NCBI GenBank assembly: GCA_965223245.1
Contig: CBDCVY010000013.1
Location: 372,001 to 436,000, forward strand
Direction of reading: 5' to 3'
Length of the DNA stretch: 64,000 nt
Source: CBDCVY01 sp965223245
GTDB taxonomy: Bacteria; Nitrospinota; Nitrospinia; Nitrospinales; Nitrospinaceae
Positions 26,771-36,343 of the stretch are shown piece after piece. The notes beneath the pieces are model-generated. The model was not told where the DNA came from. It did not search any database and saw nothing but the letters and a program-made list of their open reading frames with translations. Position 1 is the first letter of the stretch; each line of letters begins with the position of its first letter. The position numbers and the translations under genes were made by a program.

Positions 26771-27178
26771 ATGAATTCAGAAAAGTTAATTCGAGCGGTT
26801 AATGATAGTTTTTATGAGGCTTTTAATAAGCAGAATTTAGATTTAATGACAACTATATGGTCAAAAGAAGATATAGCCACTTGCATTCATCCTGGCTGGC
26901 CTGTATTACGTGGGATAAATGATATTTTAGAAAGCTGGAATGACATTTTTGATAATACTGATCATATGGAAATTCGTTTATCTGATGTTTCTATTTGTCA
27001 ATCGACTGGAATTGCTTGGGTAAATTGTCAGGAAAATTTGTTCTCAATCAATATGTCTGGTGTTCAAACTTCAAAGGTTTTTGCTACAAATGGGTATAAG
27101 CTGGTTGGTGGCGAATGGAAAATGGCACTTCATCATGCTGCCGCAATTCCGGCTGATCCTTTGGCCAATCAAGGTTAA
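26771..27178 (+). CDS. SnoaL/NTF2-like protein
   Basis: The 135-residue protein has the NTF2-like cone fold pattern of SnoaL-type proteins: NDSFYEAFNKQNLDLMTTIW, ATCIHPGWPVLRG, AWVNCQENLFS and the closing GEWKMALHHAAAIP. Members include isomerases, hydratases and non-enzymatic binding proteins, so no reaction is assigned. The start at 26771 is the first ATG. An in-frame TTG at 26753 has GGAAAG 8 nt upstream and is a reasonable alternative. The gene lies between the ccm operon and exonuclease III. Confidence 0.75.
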   Translation: MNSEKLIRAVNDSFYEAFNKQNLDLMTTIWSKEDIATCIHPGWPVLRGINDILESWNDIFDNTDHMEIRLSDVSICQSTGIAWVNCQENLFSINMSGVQTSKVFATNGYKLVGGEWKMALHHAAAIPADPLANQG

Positions 27179-27230
27179 ATTGTTCTTTCCACAATGAATT
27201 CTTTTGAAATCATTAAGAAACAAATAAAAA

Positions 27231-27992
27231 ATGAAAATTTATAGTTGGAATGTAAACGGCGTTCGTGCTGCAATGAGAAAAGGGTTTATGGATTGGTTTC
27301 AAAATTTGTCTGGTGATATTGTTTGTCTTCAGGAAATTAAAGCAAATGTTGAACAAGTCGATCCGGTTTTAGTTGAGCCTAATGGTTATTTTTCAGTATG
27401 GAACTCTGCTCAGAGAAAGGGTTACAGTGGGGTGGCCATTTTTAGCAAGAAAAAACCAAAGTCTATTCATTTGGGGATGGGGATTGAACGGTTTGATAAC
27501 GAAGGACGTTATATACGACTAGAATTCCCTAAATTTGATTTGCTCAATATATATTTCCCCAATGGAACCAGTGGTCCTGATCGGTTGAAATATAAGTTGG
27601 ATTTTTATGATGCGTTTTTAGAGCATTGCGAGGAGTTACGTTCTCAAGGGAAAAAGCTTGTTATATGTGGAGATGTGAATACGGCTCACAAACCTATTGA
27701 TCTTAAAAATCCTAAACAAAATGTAAAGAATTCAGGTTTTCTTCCTATTGAGAGATCGTGGATGGATAAGTTTGTTTCGTATGGATATATAGATACCTTT
27801 AGGGAATTAAATCAAGAACCGGACAATTATACATGGTGGACTTACCGTGCCAATGCAAGAGAAAGAAATATTGGATGGCGTATAGATTACTTTTTTGTAT
27901 CTTCTGATTTAAAAAAGAAAGTTAAAGATGCTTTTATTTTACCTGAGGTAATGGGCTCGGATCATTGTCCCATAGGCCTTGAGATTTTCTAA
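27231..27992 (+). CDS. xth: Exodeoxyribonuclease III
   Basis: This is an AP endonuclease and 3'-5' exonuclease of the exonuclease III/APE1 family, acting in base-excision repair. The 253-residue protein carries the whole motif set: IYSWNVNGVRAAM, the metal ligand Glu in CLQEIKA, YSGVAIFSK, FPNG, GDVNTAH, TWWTYRANARERNIGWRIDYFFVS and the catalytic GSDHCPIGLEIF ending. Length matches the exoA/APE-like branch. It appears monocistronic or weakly linked to its neighbours. Confidence 0.97.
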   Translation: MKIYSWNVNGVRAAMRKGFMDWFQNLSGDIVCLQEIKANVEQVDPVLVEPNGYFSVWNSAQRKGYSGVAIFSKKKPKSIHLGMGIERFDNEGRYIRLEFPKFDLLNIYFPNGTSGPDRLKYKLDFYDAFLEHCEELRSQGKKLVICGDVNTAHKPIDLKNPKQNVKNSGFLPIERSWMDKFVSYGYIDTFRELNQEPDNYTWWTYRANARERNIGWRIDYFFVSSDLKKKVKDAFILPEVMGSDHCPIGLEIF

Positions 27993-28053
27993 TTCAAAGA
28001 ATTTTAATAAAAACTAAATAATTTTAGTTTGTCATATAAGGAGTTTTTCATAC

Positions 28054-30981
28054 ATGAGTCTTGAAGTGAATCAGTCTCTACACGGATTTAAACTTGTTCG
28101 TAAGGAATTAGTTGAAGAAATTCAATCAGAAGCTCTGATTTTTAAACACGAGAAAAATGGGGCTGAGCTGATAGTTTTAGAAAATGATGATGACAATAAG
28201 GTTTTCAGTGTTACTTTTCGGACTCCACCTAGCAACGACTTTGGAGTTCCTCATATTTTGGAGCACAGTGTATTATGTGGGTCGAAAAAGTACCCGGTAA
28301 AGGAACCTTTTGTTGAGCTGATGAAAGGAAGTTTGCAGACGTTTTTGAATGCAATGACTTTTCCGGATAAAACGATGTATCCCATTGCCAGCCGAAATCA
28401 GAAGGACTTTTTTAACCTAATGAGTGTCTATTTAGATGCGGTTTTTTACCCTAATATAACTAAAGAGACATTTATGCAAGAAGGTTGGCATTATGAATTA
28501 GAAAATTTAGATGCGGAAATGGTTTACAAAGGGGTTGTGTTTAATGAAATGAAAGGAGTTTTTTCCAGCCCAGAAGGGGTTTTAGACCGTCATCTGGCAC
28601 ATTCATTATTCCCTGATACTACTTATGGTTGTGAATCTGGTGGTGACCCCAAATCGATACCCAATTTAACATTTGAGGAATTCAAAGATTTTCATCAAAG
28701 CTATTATCATCCTTCAAACAGCAGAATATTTTTGTATGGAGATGGAAATACAGAGGAATATTTAAAGTTTTTGAATGATGAGTATTTGAAAGATTTTGAT
28801 AACCAAACAGTTAATTCTGCAATCGAATTACAGAAAAATTTTACTCAAACGGAGCGCCAGGAAATTTTTTATCCTGTATCAAAGGAAGAGTCTTTAGAGA
28901 AGAAAACTTTTATTGTTCTGGGCGTGAAACTTGGGTCATCCACTGATAATGAGCATTGTTTATCGATGGAAATCTTGAGTCATATATTGATAGGAACTTC
29001 TGCTTCTCCCTTACGTAAAGCCTTGTTAGAGTCAGAATTAGGTTCTGAAGTTATTGGCGGCGGATTTGATGATAATCGCTTGGAAACTATTTTTGCGGTA
29101 GGTTTAAAGGGGACGGAAAAAGAGCATGAAACAAAAATTATAGATTTAATTCTTTCAACGTTACAGGAACTTGTGAAAAACGGAATAGATAAAAACCAAA
29201 TTAAATCTTCTGTGAATACAATTGATTTTAAATTAAGAGAAGCTAATTTTGGCGGTTTTCCTAAAGGAATTGTTTACAACATCCATGCTTTGGGATCTTG
29301 GCTTTATGAGGGTGATCCTCTGAGTCATCTTCGATACGAAGAGTTAATGGCGAATATTAAGGTGCAAGCTGAACAGAACTATTTTGAGGACTTAATCAGT
29401 AAATTTATTCTAAATAACTCTCACCGCAGTATTATTGTGCTGTCTCCCAAGCCGGGTTTGGCAGAAGAGGAGGAGAGTGAAGCTCAAGAGATTCTAAAGG
29501 GGGTAAAAGAGTCTTTAAGCAATCAAGAGTTGGAAAATGTGGTTGAGGAAACTAAACGATTGCAAGCGCTACAAATGGCGGTCGATCCTCCAGAGAAATT
29601 GGCTACATTGCCTCGGTTGGAATTAGATGATGTTAATAAACAAGCTCCACATTATCCTGGCGAATTAAAACAAAAGGTTTCACCCAAAATATTATTGCAC
29701 GATCTGTTTACTAATAAAATTGCGTATACTCAGATGTGTTTTAATGCGAACCAGGTTCCCAAAGATAAAATTCAATATTTGCCATTGCTTGGTAGATTAA
29801 TTACTGGAATGGGGACGAATAAAAGAGATTATGTGGACATGTCCCAACATATTGGCATTCATACCGGGGGAATAAGTTCCTCCCACTTTTCATCTGTAAC
29901 AATGAAAGACCGAGATGAAATACTTTCCTTTATCAATTTTAACGGCACAGCTTTAATGGAAAAAACGAGTGAGCTGTTCGATATTTATTCTGAGTTGTTT
30001 TTGGAAAGAAACTTTGGGAATTATAAGAGGCTTCAAGAAATCATACGAAGTGCCAAGGCAAATATGGAGGCTTCTATCGTTCCAAGTGGAAATCAATATG
30101 TATTAACTCGTCTTCAGGCCTATCATTCTCAGATAGGTAGATATAATGAAATCACTGAAGGAATTACCTTTTATTTATTCCTGGAGGACTTATTAAAGCG
30201 AGTTGAGAAGGATCCTGAAGAGGTGGCAAATTGTTTTATGGAGGTAGCCGAATTAGTTTTCTGCCGCGAAAACCTTCTAGTCAATATTACTTGTGAAGGA
30301 AAAGATTATTCTCAGTTGGAAGAAAAGACACTAAGTCTTTCCAAGAATTTTTCCAAAGGGAACCAATCTTCTATGCGTTTTAGACTTGATCCTATTCAAA
30401 TGAACGAGGCTTTTATTACAGCCAGTACCGTTCAATATGTGGGTAAAGGAGCAAATCTCTTTGATTTAGGTTACAAATACTCAGGAAAATTTGAAGTTTT
30501 GAAATCCATTCTTCGTACAGGCTATCTTTGGGAAAAAGTTCGTGTTCAAGGCGGAGCTTATGGGAGCATGATTGGTTTCGATTATTTTACCGGAGATTTA
30601 GGATTGGTTTCATACAGGGACCCAAACCTTATCGAGACTCTAAATGTCTATGATGAAATTTCAGAATTTTTGGAGCAACTAGATTTGAGCCGCGATGAAT
30701 TGGAAAAAATAATTATTGGATGTGTCGGTCATCTGGATCCGCCATTAACTGCTGATAGGAAGGGATCCATTGCAAAAGTAGAATTTCTTACTGGCATTAC
30801 TCAAGATTTCAAACAAAAAAGATTAGAAGATTTATTGCAAACCCAATTAGAGGATATTAAGGGGTTTGCCCCGCTTTTTCGAGAAATGAAGAAAACAGGA
30901 AAAGTGTGTGTGTTGGGCAATGAAGATAAAATCAAAAAATCTTCTGGGCCATTTGAAAAGTTGGTGCAAATTTTTAAGTAG
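28054..30981 (+). CDS. M16C-family zinc peptidase (presequence protease/PreP type)
   Basis: This 975-residue metallopeptidase belongs to the M16C group, whose eukaryotic members PreP and Cym1 degrade free targeting peptides. The inverted zinc motif HxxEH is H67-I-L-E-H71 in FGVPHILEHSVLCGS, with the downstream Glu in VFNEMKGVFSSPEG (about residue 165). The C-terminal half has the M16C pattern with the substrate-binding region RVQGGAYGSMIGFD. The protein forms two halves joined by a helical linker at about 470-520. No signal peptide is visible, so it should be cytoplasmic and degrade short peptides. AAGGAG precedes the ATG by about 12 nt. Confidence 0.93.
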   Translation: MSLEVNQSLHGFKLVRKELVEEIQSEALIFKHEKNGAELIVLENDDDNKVFSVTFRTPPSNDFGVPHILEHSVLCGSKKYPVKEPFVELMKGSLQTFLNAMTFPDKTMYPIASRNQKDFFNLMSVYLDAVFYPNITKETFMQEGWHYELENLDAEMVYKGVVFNEMKGVFSSPEGVLDRHLAHSLFPDTTYGCESGGDPKSIPNLTFEEFKDFHQSYYHPSNSRIFLYGDGNTEEYLKFLNDEYLKDFDNQTVNSAIELQKNFTQTERQEIFYPVSKEESLEKKTFIVLGVKLGSSTDNEHCLSMEILSHILIGTSASPLRKALLESELGSEVIGGGFDDNRLETIFAVGLKGTEKEHETKIIDLILSTLQELVKNGIDKNQIKSSVNTIDFKLREANFGGFPKGIVYNIHALGSWLYEGDPLSHLRYEELMANIKVQAEQNYFEDLISKFILNNSHRSIIVLSPKPGLAEEEESEAQEILKGVKESLSNQELENVVEETKRLQALQMAVDPPEKLATLPRLELDDVNKQAPHYPGELKQKVSPKILLHDLFTNKIAYTQMCFNANQVPKDKIQYLPLLGRLITGMGTNKRDYVDMSQHIGIHTGGISSSHFSSVTMKDRDEILSFINFNGTALMEKTSELFDIYSELFLERNFGNYKRLQEIIRSAKANMEASIVPSGNQYVLTRLQAYHSQIGRYNEITEGITFYLFLEDLLKRVEKDPEEVANCFMEVAELVFCRENLLVNITCEGKDYSQLEEKTLSLSKNFSKGNQSSMRFRLDPIQMNEAFITASTVQYVGKGANLFDLGYKYSGKFEVLKSILRTGYLWEKVRVQGGAYGSMIGFDYFTGDLGLVSYRDPNLIETLNVYDEISEFLEQLDLSRDELEKIIIGCVGHLDPPLTADRKGSIAKVEFLTGITQDFKQKRLEDLLQTQLEDIKGFAPLFREMKKTGKVCVLGNEDKIKKSSGPFEKLVQIFK

Positions 30982-31088
30982 CGTATCTTACCGCAAATCA
31001 ATAAGTCTCAAAATTCAGCTAGCCTTGCATTTTGTAGCATGTTAACCTTTTATTATTCAATTTGTTAACAACTACCTTTTATTTTGCG

Positions 31089-31784
31089 ATGAATGATAAG
31101 TTTGGTCTAAGGAAAAATTTTGTCCTTTTCTTGGGACTTGCTGTTTTAGATTTACTGATTTTATTTATTATTTGGGAATTCTTTTTAAGAGAACCTTTAT
31201 TATCTTCTCTGATTGGGGAAAATGGTTCGTCTTCCTCTTTAAAGATAGTGAGTAGTATTGCCGTTTTTGGTATCGCTATTTTAGCTTTGATTGGACCCGG
31301 GTATTTATTAGTTCAAAGTATATTGGAAGATTTTGACCAAGCTCATAAGGAGATAGAATCGACGTCTCGCCGTTATAAAGCCATTGTAGAAGCTACTAAC
31401 GATTTAATATTTCAAGTCGATGCAGATGGAATAATCCTTTATGCAAATCCTGCAATCCGATTGTTAGGTTATGAAAAATCCGATCTAATTGGAAAGAGTA
31501 TTGGTGATGTTTTGTATATGGATGACAAAAGCGAGGTTATTCCCAAAATTACTACCAAGCGGGTGGGGCATCGCGCTACTTTTAATTGTCCCGTGCAGTT
31601 ATTGACTAGCGAAAGCTCTGTCATTTCTAATGAAATTCCAGCCATGGAATTTGTAATGGACGCATGTGGTATTTGGGAAGAACCCGATGATATAGTTCAA
31701 ACGCAGGGGGCAGAAAAGAAGTTTTTAGGCACTTTGTGTATTGCCCGTCCGGTTGTGGATCGAGCGCTAATAGAAAGCTTATAG
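31089..31784 (+). CDS. Membrane PAS-domain protein without output domain
   Basis: The 231-residue protein has two membrane spans (FVLFLGLAVLDLLILFIIW and IVSSIAVFGIAILALIGPGYLLV) flanking a very short periplasmic loop, then a PAS domain (AIVEATNDLIFQVDADGIILYANPAIRLLGYEKSDLIGKS, residues about 105-190). It stops without a kinase, GGDEF or methyl-accepting domain. The next gene is on the opposite strand, so no broken remainder follows. An in-frame TTG at 31062 is an alternative start. It may act through protein contacts or be the remnant of a larger sensor. Confidence 0.75.
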   Translation: MNDKFGLRKNFVLFLGLAVLDLLILFIIWEFFLREPLLSSLIGENGSSSSLKIVSSIAVFGIAILALIGPGYLLVQSILEDFDQAHKEIESTSRRYKAIVEATNDLIFQVDADGIILYANPAIRLLGYEKSDLIGKSIGDVLYMDDKSEVIPKITTKRVGHRATFNCPVQLLTSESSVISNEIPAMEFVMDACGIWEEPDDIVQTQGAEKKFLGTLCIARPVVDRALIESL

Positions 31785-31807
31785 ATAACTTAATTTTTAT
31801 ACTATTC

Positions 31808-32383
31808 CTATAGTAATGATTTTGCCACACGGAATGCCTTTTTCATGTCTGGTAACTGACCCAAATCCGGCACTATTTCCAAATGTCTGATCATACCCTT
31901 TTTATCTAAAACCATTATGGCCCTGGTAAGCAATCGGCTTTCTTGGATCATCAGTCCGCTACTGTTTCCAAAAATTCCTTCCCGATAATCTGAAAGAAAC
32001 ATAACGTTTTCTATTTTTGCCTCTTCAGCAAATCGATTTTGGGCAAAGGGTAAATCCCGACTAACGGTTACCAGGCGAACCGGCGGAGTAAGACCACCGT
32101 TTTCTTCACTTAAAATATGGGTTTGTTTTTCGCAAACCTTGGTATCAATGGATGGCACGACACTTATAATAGTTACATTACCTATTAAGGATCTAAGGGA
32201 GAATAAATTCATAGAAGAATCGGGTAAGCTGATGTTGGGCAGAGATTCACCTAGTTTTATTGTTTTCCCAGACAATGTTAGTGGTTTGCCATGAAGTGAG
32301 ACACTTACTTTTTCAGCATAAGCGTTTTGAAATAAAAAAATTAAAATAGCGAAAAAAGTTGTAGAACCAGCTATTTTTTTCAT
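31808..32383 (-). CDS. tpx: Periplasmic Tpx-like peroxiredoxin with a single cysteine
   Basis: This 191-residue peroxiredoxin is of the Tpx subfamily. The peroxidatic site is PSIDTKVCEKQT, and DLPFAQNRF with LSDYREG are Tpx hallmarks. Unlike E. coli Tpx, the resolving cysteine after NRF is alanine (NRFAEEA), leaving one cysteine in the whole protein, a one-Cys enzyme by sequence. The start at 32383 has GAGGA 6 nt upstream and begins a signal peptide (KKIAGSTTFFAILIFLFQ, then NAYA), so the enzyme is probably periplasmic; classical Tpx is not always secreted. It follows mutS2 by 77 bp on the same strand. Confidence 0.88.
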   Translation of the reverse strand: MKKIAGSTTFFAILIFLFQNAYAEKVSVSLHGKPLTLSGKTIKLGESLPNISLPDSSMNLFSLRSLIGNVTIISVVPSIDTKVCEKQTHILSEENGGLTPPVRLVTVSRDLPFAQNRFAEEAKIENVMFLSDYREGIFGNSSGLMIQESRLLTRAIMVLDKKGMIRHLEIVPDLGQLPDMKKAFRVAKSLL

Positions 32384-32460
32384 GATAAATCCTCGACTTA
32401 TAGGTTTTACAAATTCGTAATTTATTATTTTTGTCATTTTATGATAAGGAAATAAAAAAA

Positions 32461-34869
32461 TCAAAACTCAACAATAGTTACTCCATCACCACCTTCGTGG
32501 CGTTCCCCAGGTCGAAAACTTTTGCCAATTCCAGTACTCCCTAAGTAATCCCTTACCATAGATTTGATTTTGCCCATTCCGTGGCCATGGATAATAGTGA
32601 TTTTATTCAATTTATTAACCACTGCTTGGCTTAAAAATGCTTCTAATATTCCTTGAGCTTCGTCAACTCGCATTCCGCGGAGATCACATGATTGGTTAGG
32701 AAGAGATTGGGTTTCAGTACGAATGTTTATCTCGCTTAAAGAAGTTTTATTCTTCTTTTCCAATGACTTTTGAGAGTTGCCGAATAATTGGTTTGCATCA
32801 ATTAATGTGGGTAGTTTTCCCAGTAGAATACGTACTTTTGTTTTTCCATTAGGATTTTCTAAAAGCTTGCCAATGGCATCATAAGTTTTGACTAAGACTT
32901 CGTCTCCTTTTTTCAATTGCTCTACTGGTATATTCCAATCTGAAGGTAGATCGGATAGAGCCTGTGCGGACTGTATTCCCAATTGGTGAATTTGCTTTTC
33001 AGCTTTTTTTAATTTTTGAGAACTAGGGTTTTCTTTTAGAGTTTGTAATAAATTTCTGATTTCTCGTTTTGCTTCGCGTACAAAAGTTTGCACCTTTTTT
33101 GACTTTGTCTTGGCTAAATCATTCTCTTTCTCTCTTAAACTATCCGTAAGAGTTTTCTGCTCTTCATAGAGTTTCTGAGTTTCGGTAACTTTTGCCTGTA
33201 AAGAATTTTCTTTTTCATTTAAAGCGAGCATTTGAAGATTGAGTTTGTTTAAAAGTTCTTCAGCGCGATGGTCAGTTTTGTTGTAAATAGATTGTGCAAT
33301 TGAAATAATTTTAGGATCTAATCCCAACCTTTCAGCTGTTTCAATTGCAGCACTTTGGCCAGGTACTCCAAATATTAAGCGGTAAGTAGGTTTATGAGTT
33401 ATGGCATCAAACTCCGTGCAGGCGTTCATAAACCCAGGCTGAGTTTGGGCTAAAGTTTTTAACGTTAAATAATGGGTGGAAACAAGAGTCACTAATCCTC
33501 GTTGCTTCATTTCCATTAATATTGCTTCTGCTAATGCTGCTCCTTCTTGAGGATTCGTGGCAACGCCTATTTCATCAAGTAGAATTAAAGCCCCATCAGG
33601 AGCATTATTAAGAAAATAATTTATTTTATTGAGATGAGCAGAAAAAGTGGAAAGTTGAAGTTGAACACTTTGATTATCTCCAATATCTGCGAAAACTTCT
33701 GGGAAAAAGCGCATTTCTGAGTTTTCTCCTACAGGTAAAAATAGCCCAGCTCGCACCATAATAGACATGAGACCTACAGTTTTTAAGGTGACTGTTTTCC
33801 CCCCGGTATTGGGCCCTGAAATAATAATTACTTTTGTCGACTCATTCCAGTGAATGTTATTTGGGACTACGGGCTGTCCTTCCAAGATTAATTCAGGGTT
33901 TCGCGCCTGAATTAAATTCATGGCTCCTGATTCATGCAATATCACGTTGCGGCCTGCCATTAATTCTGCCAAGCGAGATTTAGCATTTAAAAGGTCTAAT
34001 AAAATAAGCTGCTCTTCATTTTGTTTCAGTGTGGATTCATTTGTTAAAATTTCCTTTGCCAAATGACTTAATATTCTATTTTTCTCCTGATCAACTTTTA
34101 GGCGAGAAATTTTAAGTTGATTGTTTAAGGATAAAAGCGTGGTGGGTTCCATGAAAAGTGTTTGACCACTTCCCGAACTGTCATGAACAATGCCTTCAAA
34201 CCTAGAGCGTGCCTCTGCTCTGACAGGGAACACAACCCGGCCTTCTCTTTCCGTGTAATACATATCTTGAAGAACATCAGAAGAGTATTTGGAAAGTATT
34301 TTTTTAACTGCGTTTTCCAAACCTTGTTTTGTTTTGAAAAATTCACGAATTGCTTCTTTCAATTCCGGGGAAGCATCCTCTTTTATCTCACCCTCCGGAT
34401 CGATACATCGTTCTAATTCCTTTTTTAGAAAGTTTAAAGGATCAAGCTTTTCACCATAATGTTTGAGTAAAAATACTTCCGGATTTTTCTTTAAATACCG
34501 ATACGCTTCTGAAACGATTTTTAAAAATTTTAATATGGAAAGGCCGTTATCAACTTCTATAAAAATGTGTTCTTTTGCAGCTTGTAAAATTGGGGCTAAT
34601 GGAGAAAACTTTTTTATGGGAAATTTCTCGGTGGATTGGTTCAAATGAACCATTTCTTTTGTTTCTTTTAACCAAAGTTGAGCAGTTTCGAAATTAGTTG
34701 TTGGCTTTAAGGTTAAGCAATATTGACGAGTTTCATCTGCTTCCGCAAGGGAAGAAAGAGTTTTTCTAACACGGTCCCATCCGACAAGGGTATATGAGAT
34801 TTGAGAATTAAGGGCGAAGTTTTCTGGGTTTTTAGGAGGGGTTTCCATGGCGTAATGCAAACTGGACAT
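32461..34869 (-). CDS. mutS2: Endonuclease MutS2
   Basis: MutS2 is a MutS-like ATPase with a C-terminal nuclease. Family members suppress recombination and, in some bacteria, rescue collided ribosomes. The 802-residue protein has the core and lever domains, Walker A G352-PNTGGKT, ALILLDEIGVATNPQEG (Walker B) and STHYLTLKTLA. A long coiled coil follows at about 530-650, and then a C-terminal Smr domain with DLRGMRVDEA and HGHGMGKIK. The N-terminal mismatch-binding domain of MutS is absent, as expected. The start at 34869 has GGAAG just upstream and overlaps the esterase gene by 38 nt. Confidence 0.97.
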   Translation of the reverse strand: MSSLHYAMETPPKNPENFALNSQISYTLVGWDRVRKTLSSLAEADETRQYCLTLKPTTNFETAQLWLKETKEMVHLNQSTEKFPIKKFSPLAPILQAAKEHIFIEVDNGLSILKFLKIVSEAYRYLKKNPEVFLLKHYGEKLDPLNFLKKELERCIDPEGEIKEDASPELKEAIREFFKTKQGLENAVKKILSKYSSDVLQDMYYTEREGRVVFPVRAEARSRFEGIVHDSSGSGQTLFMEPTTLLSLNNQLKISRLKVDQEKNRILSHLAKEILTNESTLKQNEEQLILLDLLNAKSRLAELMAGRNVILHESGAMNLIQARNPELILEGQPVVPNNIHWNESTKVIIISGPNTGGKTVTLKTVGLMSIMVRAGLFLPVGENSEMRFFPEVFADIGDNQSVQLQLSTFSAHLNKINYFLNNAPDGALILLDEIGVATNPQEGAALAEAILMEMKQRGLVTLVSTHYLTLKTLAQTQPGFMNACTEFDAITHKPTYRLIFGVPGQSAAIETAERLGLDPKIISIAQSIYNKTDHRAEELLNKLNLQMLALNEKENSLQAKVTETQKLYEEQKTLTDSLREKENDLAKTKSKKVQTFVREAKREIRNLLQTLKENPSSQKLKKAEKQIHQLGIQSAQALSDLPSDWNIPVEQLKKGDEVLVKTYDAIGKLLENPNGKTKVRILLGKLPTLIDANQLFGNSQKSLEKKNKTSLSEINIRTETQSLPNQSCDLRGMRVDEAQGILEAFLSQAVVNKLNKITIIHGHGMGKIKSMVRDYLGSTGIGKSFRPGERHEGGDGVTIVEF

Positions 34870-36178
34870 CTTCTTCCAAGGAGACTGGAATTACAGCATC
34901 GTAGAGTAATTCTGGATCACGACGAAGCTTATAGTTTTTTAATAAGACTTCCAGACTTTTTTCCACTTTCCCTTTAAAGCTGACGATCTTAGGACCTTTA
35001 ATGAATTTTTTATTTTCTTCCTTCAGTTCCTGGAAGGTAATAGTAATGGGTTCATCAAAGTTAACCCTTTCTGCATCCAGTAAAATATTAATTGATAGGA
35101 GGTTTTTCCCAACCAATTCGAACAGATTGGATTTTTTATGAGTCGCAATAAGGGTGGCTATTTTCCCATCTTTAACAGTAACTGGTTCACTTTCAGGTCC
35201 TGGAATTTGTAATGCAGCCATTTTTTTACCTTTTATTACTTGCGCCCAATGAACGGAGTCCAAGTGATTCGCCTCTCTTACAAGTCTTATTATGTTGGGA
35301 TGGGGTTGCCTGCTTATGGATTTCATCCATTTGATTAATTCAGGAACCTCTGATTCAGGTAAGAAATGTCCCCCATGTCCTTGACCCTTCTCCTTATGCT
35401 CTTTGTAAGTCAACGGGTATTTCATATCATTCAATATTTTACTGATTCGCCGACTGTAAGTTATCGGAAACATGGGATCATAAAAACCTTGGATACTATA
35501 AAGTGGGGTATTGCCTAAATTGACTAAAAAATGCATATAGCGTTCAGTTACCGCTCCTGCAATAGGAACGACTCCCGCAAAATAATCTGGATAAAACATT
35601 CCCATCATATAAGCCCCAATGGCTCCATTAGAAAGGCCTATTAAAATAATGCGGTTTGGGTCAACAGGATATTTCCCTTTAACTTTTTGGATGACATTAA
35701 ATACTAAATCTTCAGCACGAAAGGACCACCAAGCCCCTCCCGGATAGCTGGGACAAGCAATAATAAAATCGTCACCCAATCGTTCAACCCATTTTTGCAG
35801 AGTAAACTTACCACTACCCCCCATTCCATGTAAAATTACAACTAACGGTAATTGTTTCGATGAGCCTTCAAATTTTGGGGAATAAAGTGAATAAGTGTAG
35901 TTTTTTTCATTTAGTTTAATCTTTTGGGCTAAATGCTGACCCGGGAGACCTTTATAATTTGTGGTGATAGATCGTAAATATGTTTTCGCAATATTATTTG
36001 TTAAGTTTTGTGCTTTGAGGTTGGCTAAAGCTTTTTGTTCCTCAATAGGGTCCTGCGTATTAAGGTATAAATCAATATCGACTTTAGCATTGTATGCAGG
36101 ATCTTTTGGGTTTTGCTGTTGCCCAGCGCATCCCCATAAAAATAGGATTAAAAGAAGAATTTGAAGATGTTTTTTCAT
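34832..36178 (-). CDS. Lipoprotein alpha/beta-hydrolase (PHB depolymerase-like esterase)
   Basis: The 448-residue protein begins with a lipoprotein signal (MKKHLQILLLILFLWGCAGQ, lipid-modified Cys in LWGC). A serine hydrolase domain follows at about 100-310: VVILHGMGGSGKFT forms the oxyanion loop, GLSNGAIGAYM the nucleophile elbow, and GHGGHFLPESE probably supplies the catalytic histidine. The last 130 residues resemble a beta-sandwich of the kind seen in extracellular esterase-like enzymes (ANHLDSVHWAQVIKGKKMA). An ATG at 36208 is less likely because it would hide the signal peptide. Substrate unknown. It appears to be co-transcribed with mutS2. Confidence 0.82.
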   Translation of the reverse strand: MKKHLQILLLILFLWGCAGQQQNPKDPAYNAKVDIDLYLNTQDPIEEQKALANLKAQNLTNNIAKTYLRSITTNYKGLPGQHLAQKIKLNEKNYTYSLYSPKFEGSSKQLPLVVILHGMGGSGKFTLQKWVERLGDDFIIACPSYPGGAWWSFRAEDLVFNVIQKVKGKYPVDPNRIILIGLSNGAIGAYMMGMFYPDYFAGVVPIAGAVTERYMHFLVNLGNTPLYSIQGFYDPMFPITYSRRISKILNDMKYPLTYKEHKEKGQGHGGHFLPESEVPELIKWMKSISRQPHPNIIRLVREANHLDSVHWAQVIKGKKMAALQIPGPESEPVTVKDGKIATLIATHKKSNLFELVGKNLLSINILLDAERVNFDEPITITFQELKEENKKFIKGPKIVSFKGKVEKSLEVLLKNYKLRRDPELLYDAVIPVSLEEDVQFALRHGNPS

Positions 36179-36343
36179 GCTTCCATCATTACATGAAATA
36201 AACTTCAAGTAAAGATTTGCCTAATTAAAATAATGTAAAAAGAGTTTGATTTTTGTGTCCTTTTATAGGTACCATTCGAAAGATAGCCATGCCAAATTTG
36301 CCCTCTATGAATTCTAAAAACCTTTAACTATTTTAATAAAAAT

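Noticed and set aside
28011..28030. AAACTAAA-TAAT-TTTAGTTT hairpin after exonuclease III as a terminator
   Set aside because: The stem is entirely A/T-rich with a single G-C pair and no following T-tract. It may just reflect AT-rich spacer sequence.
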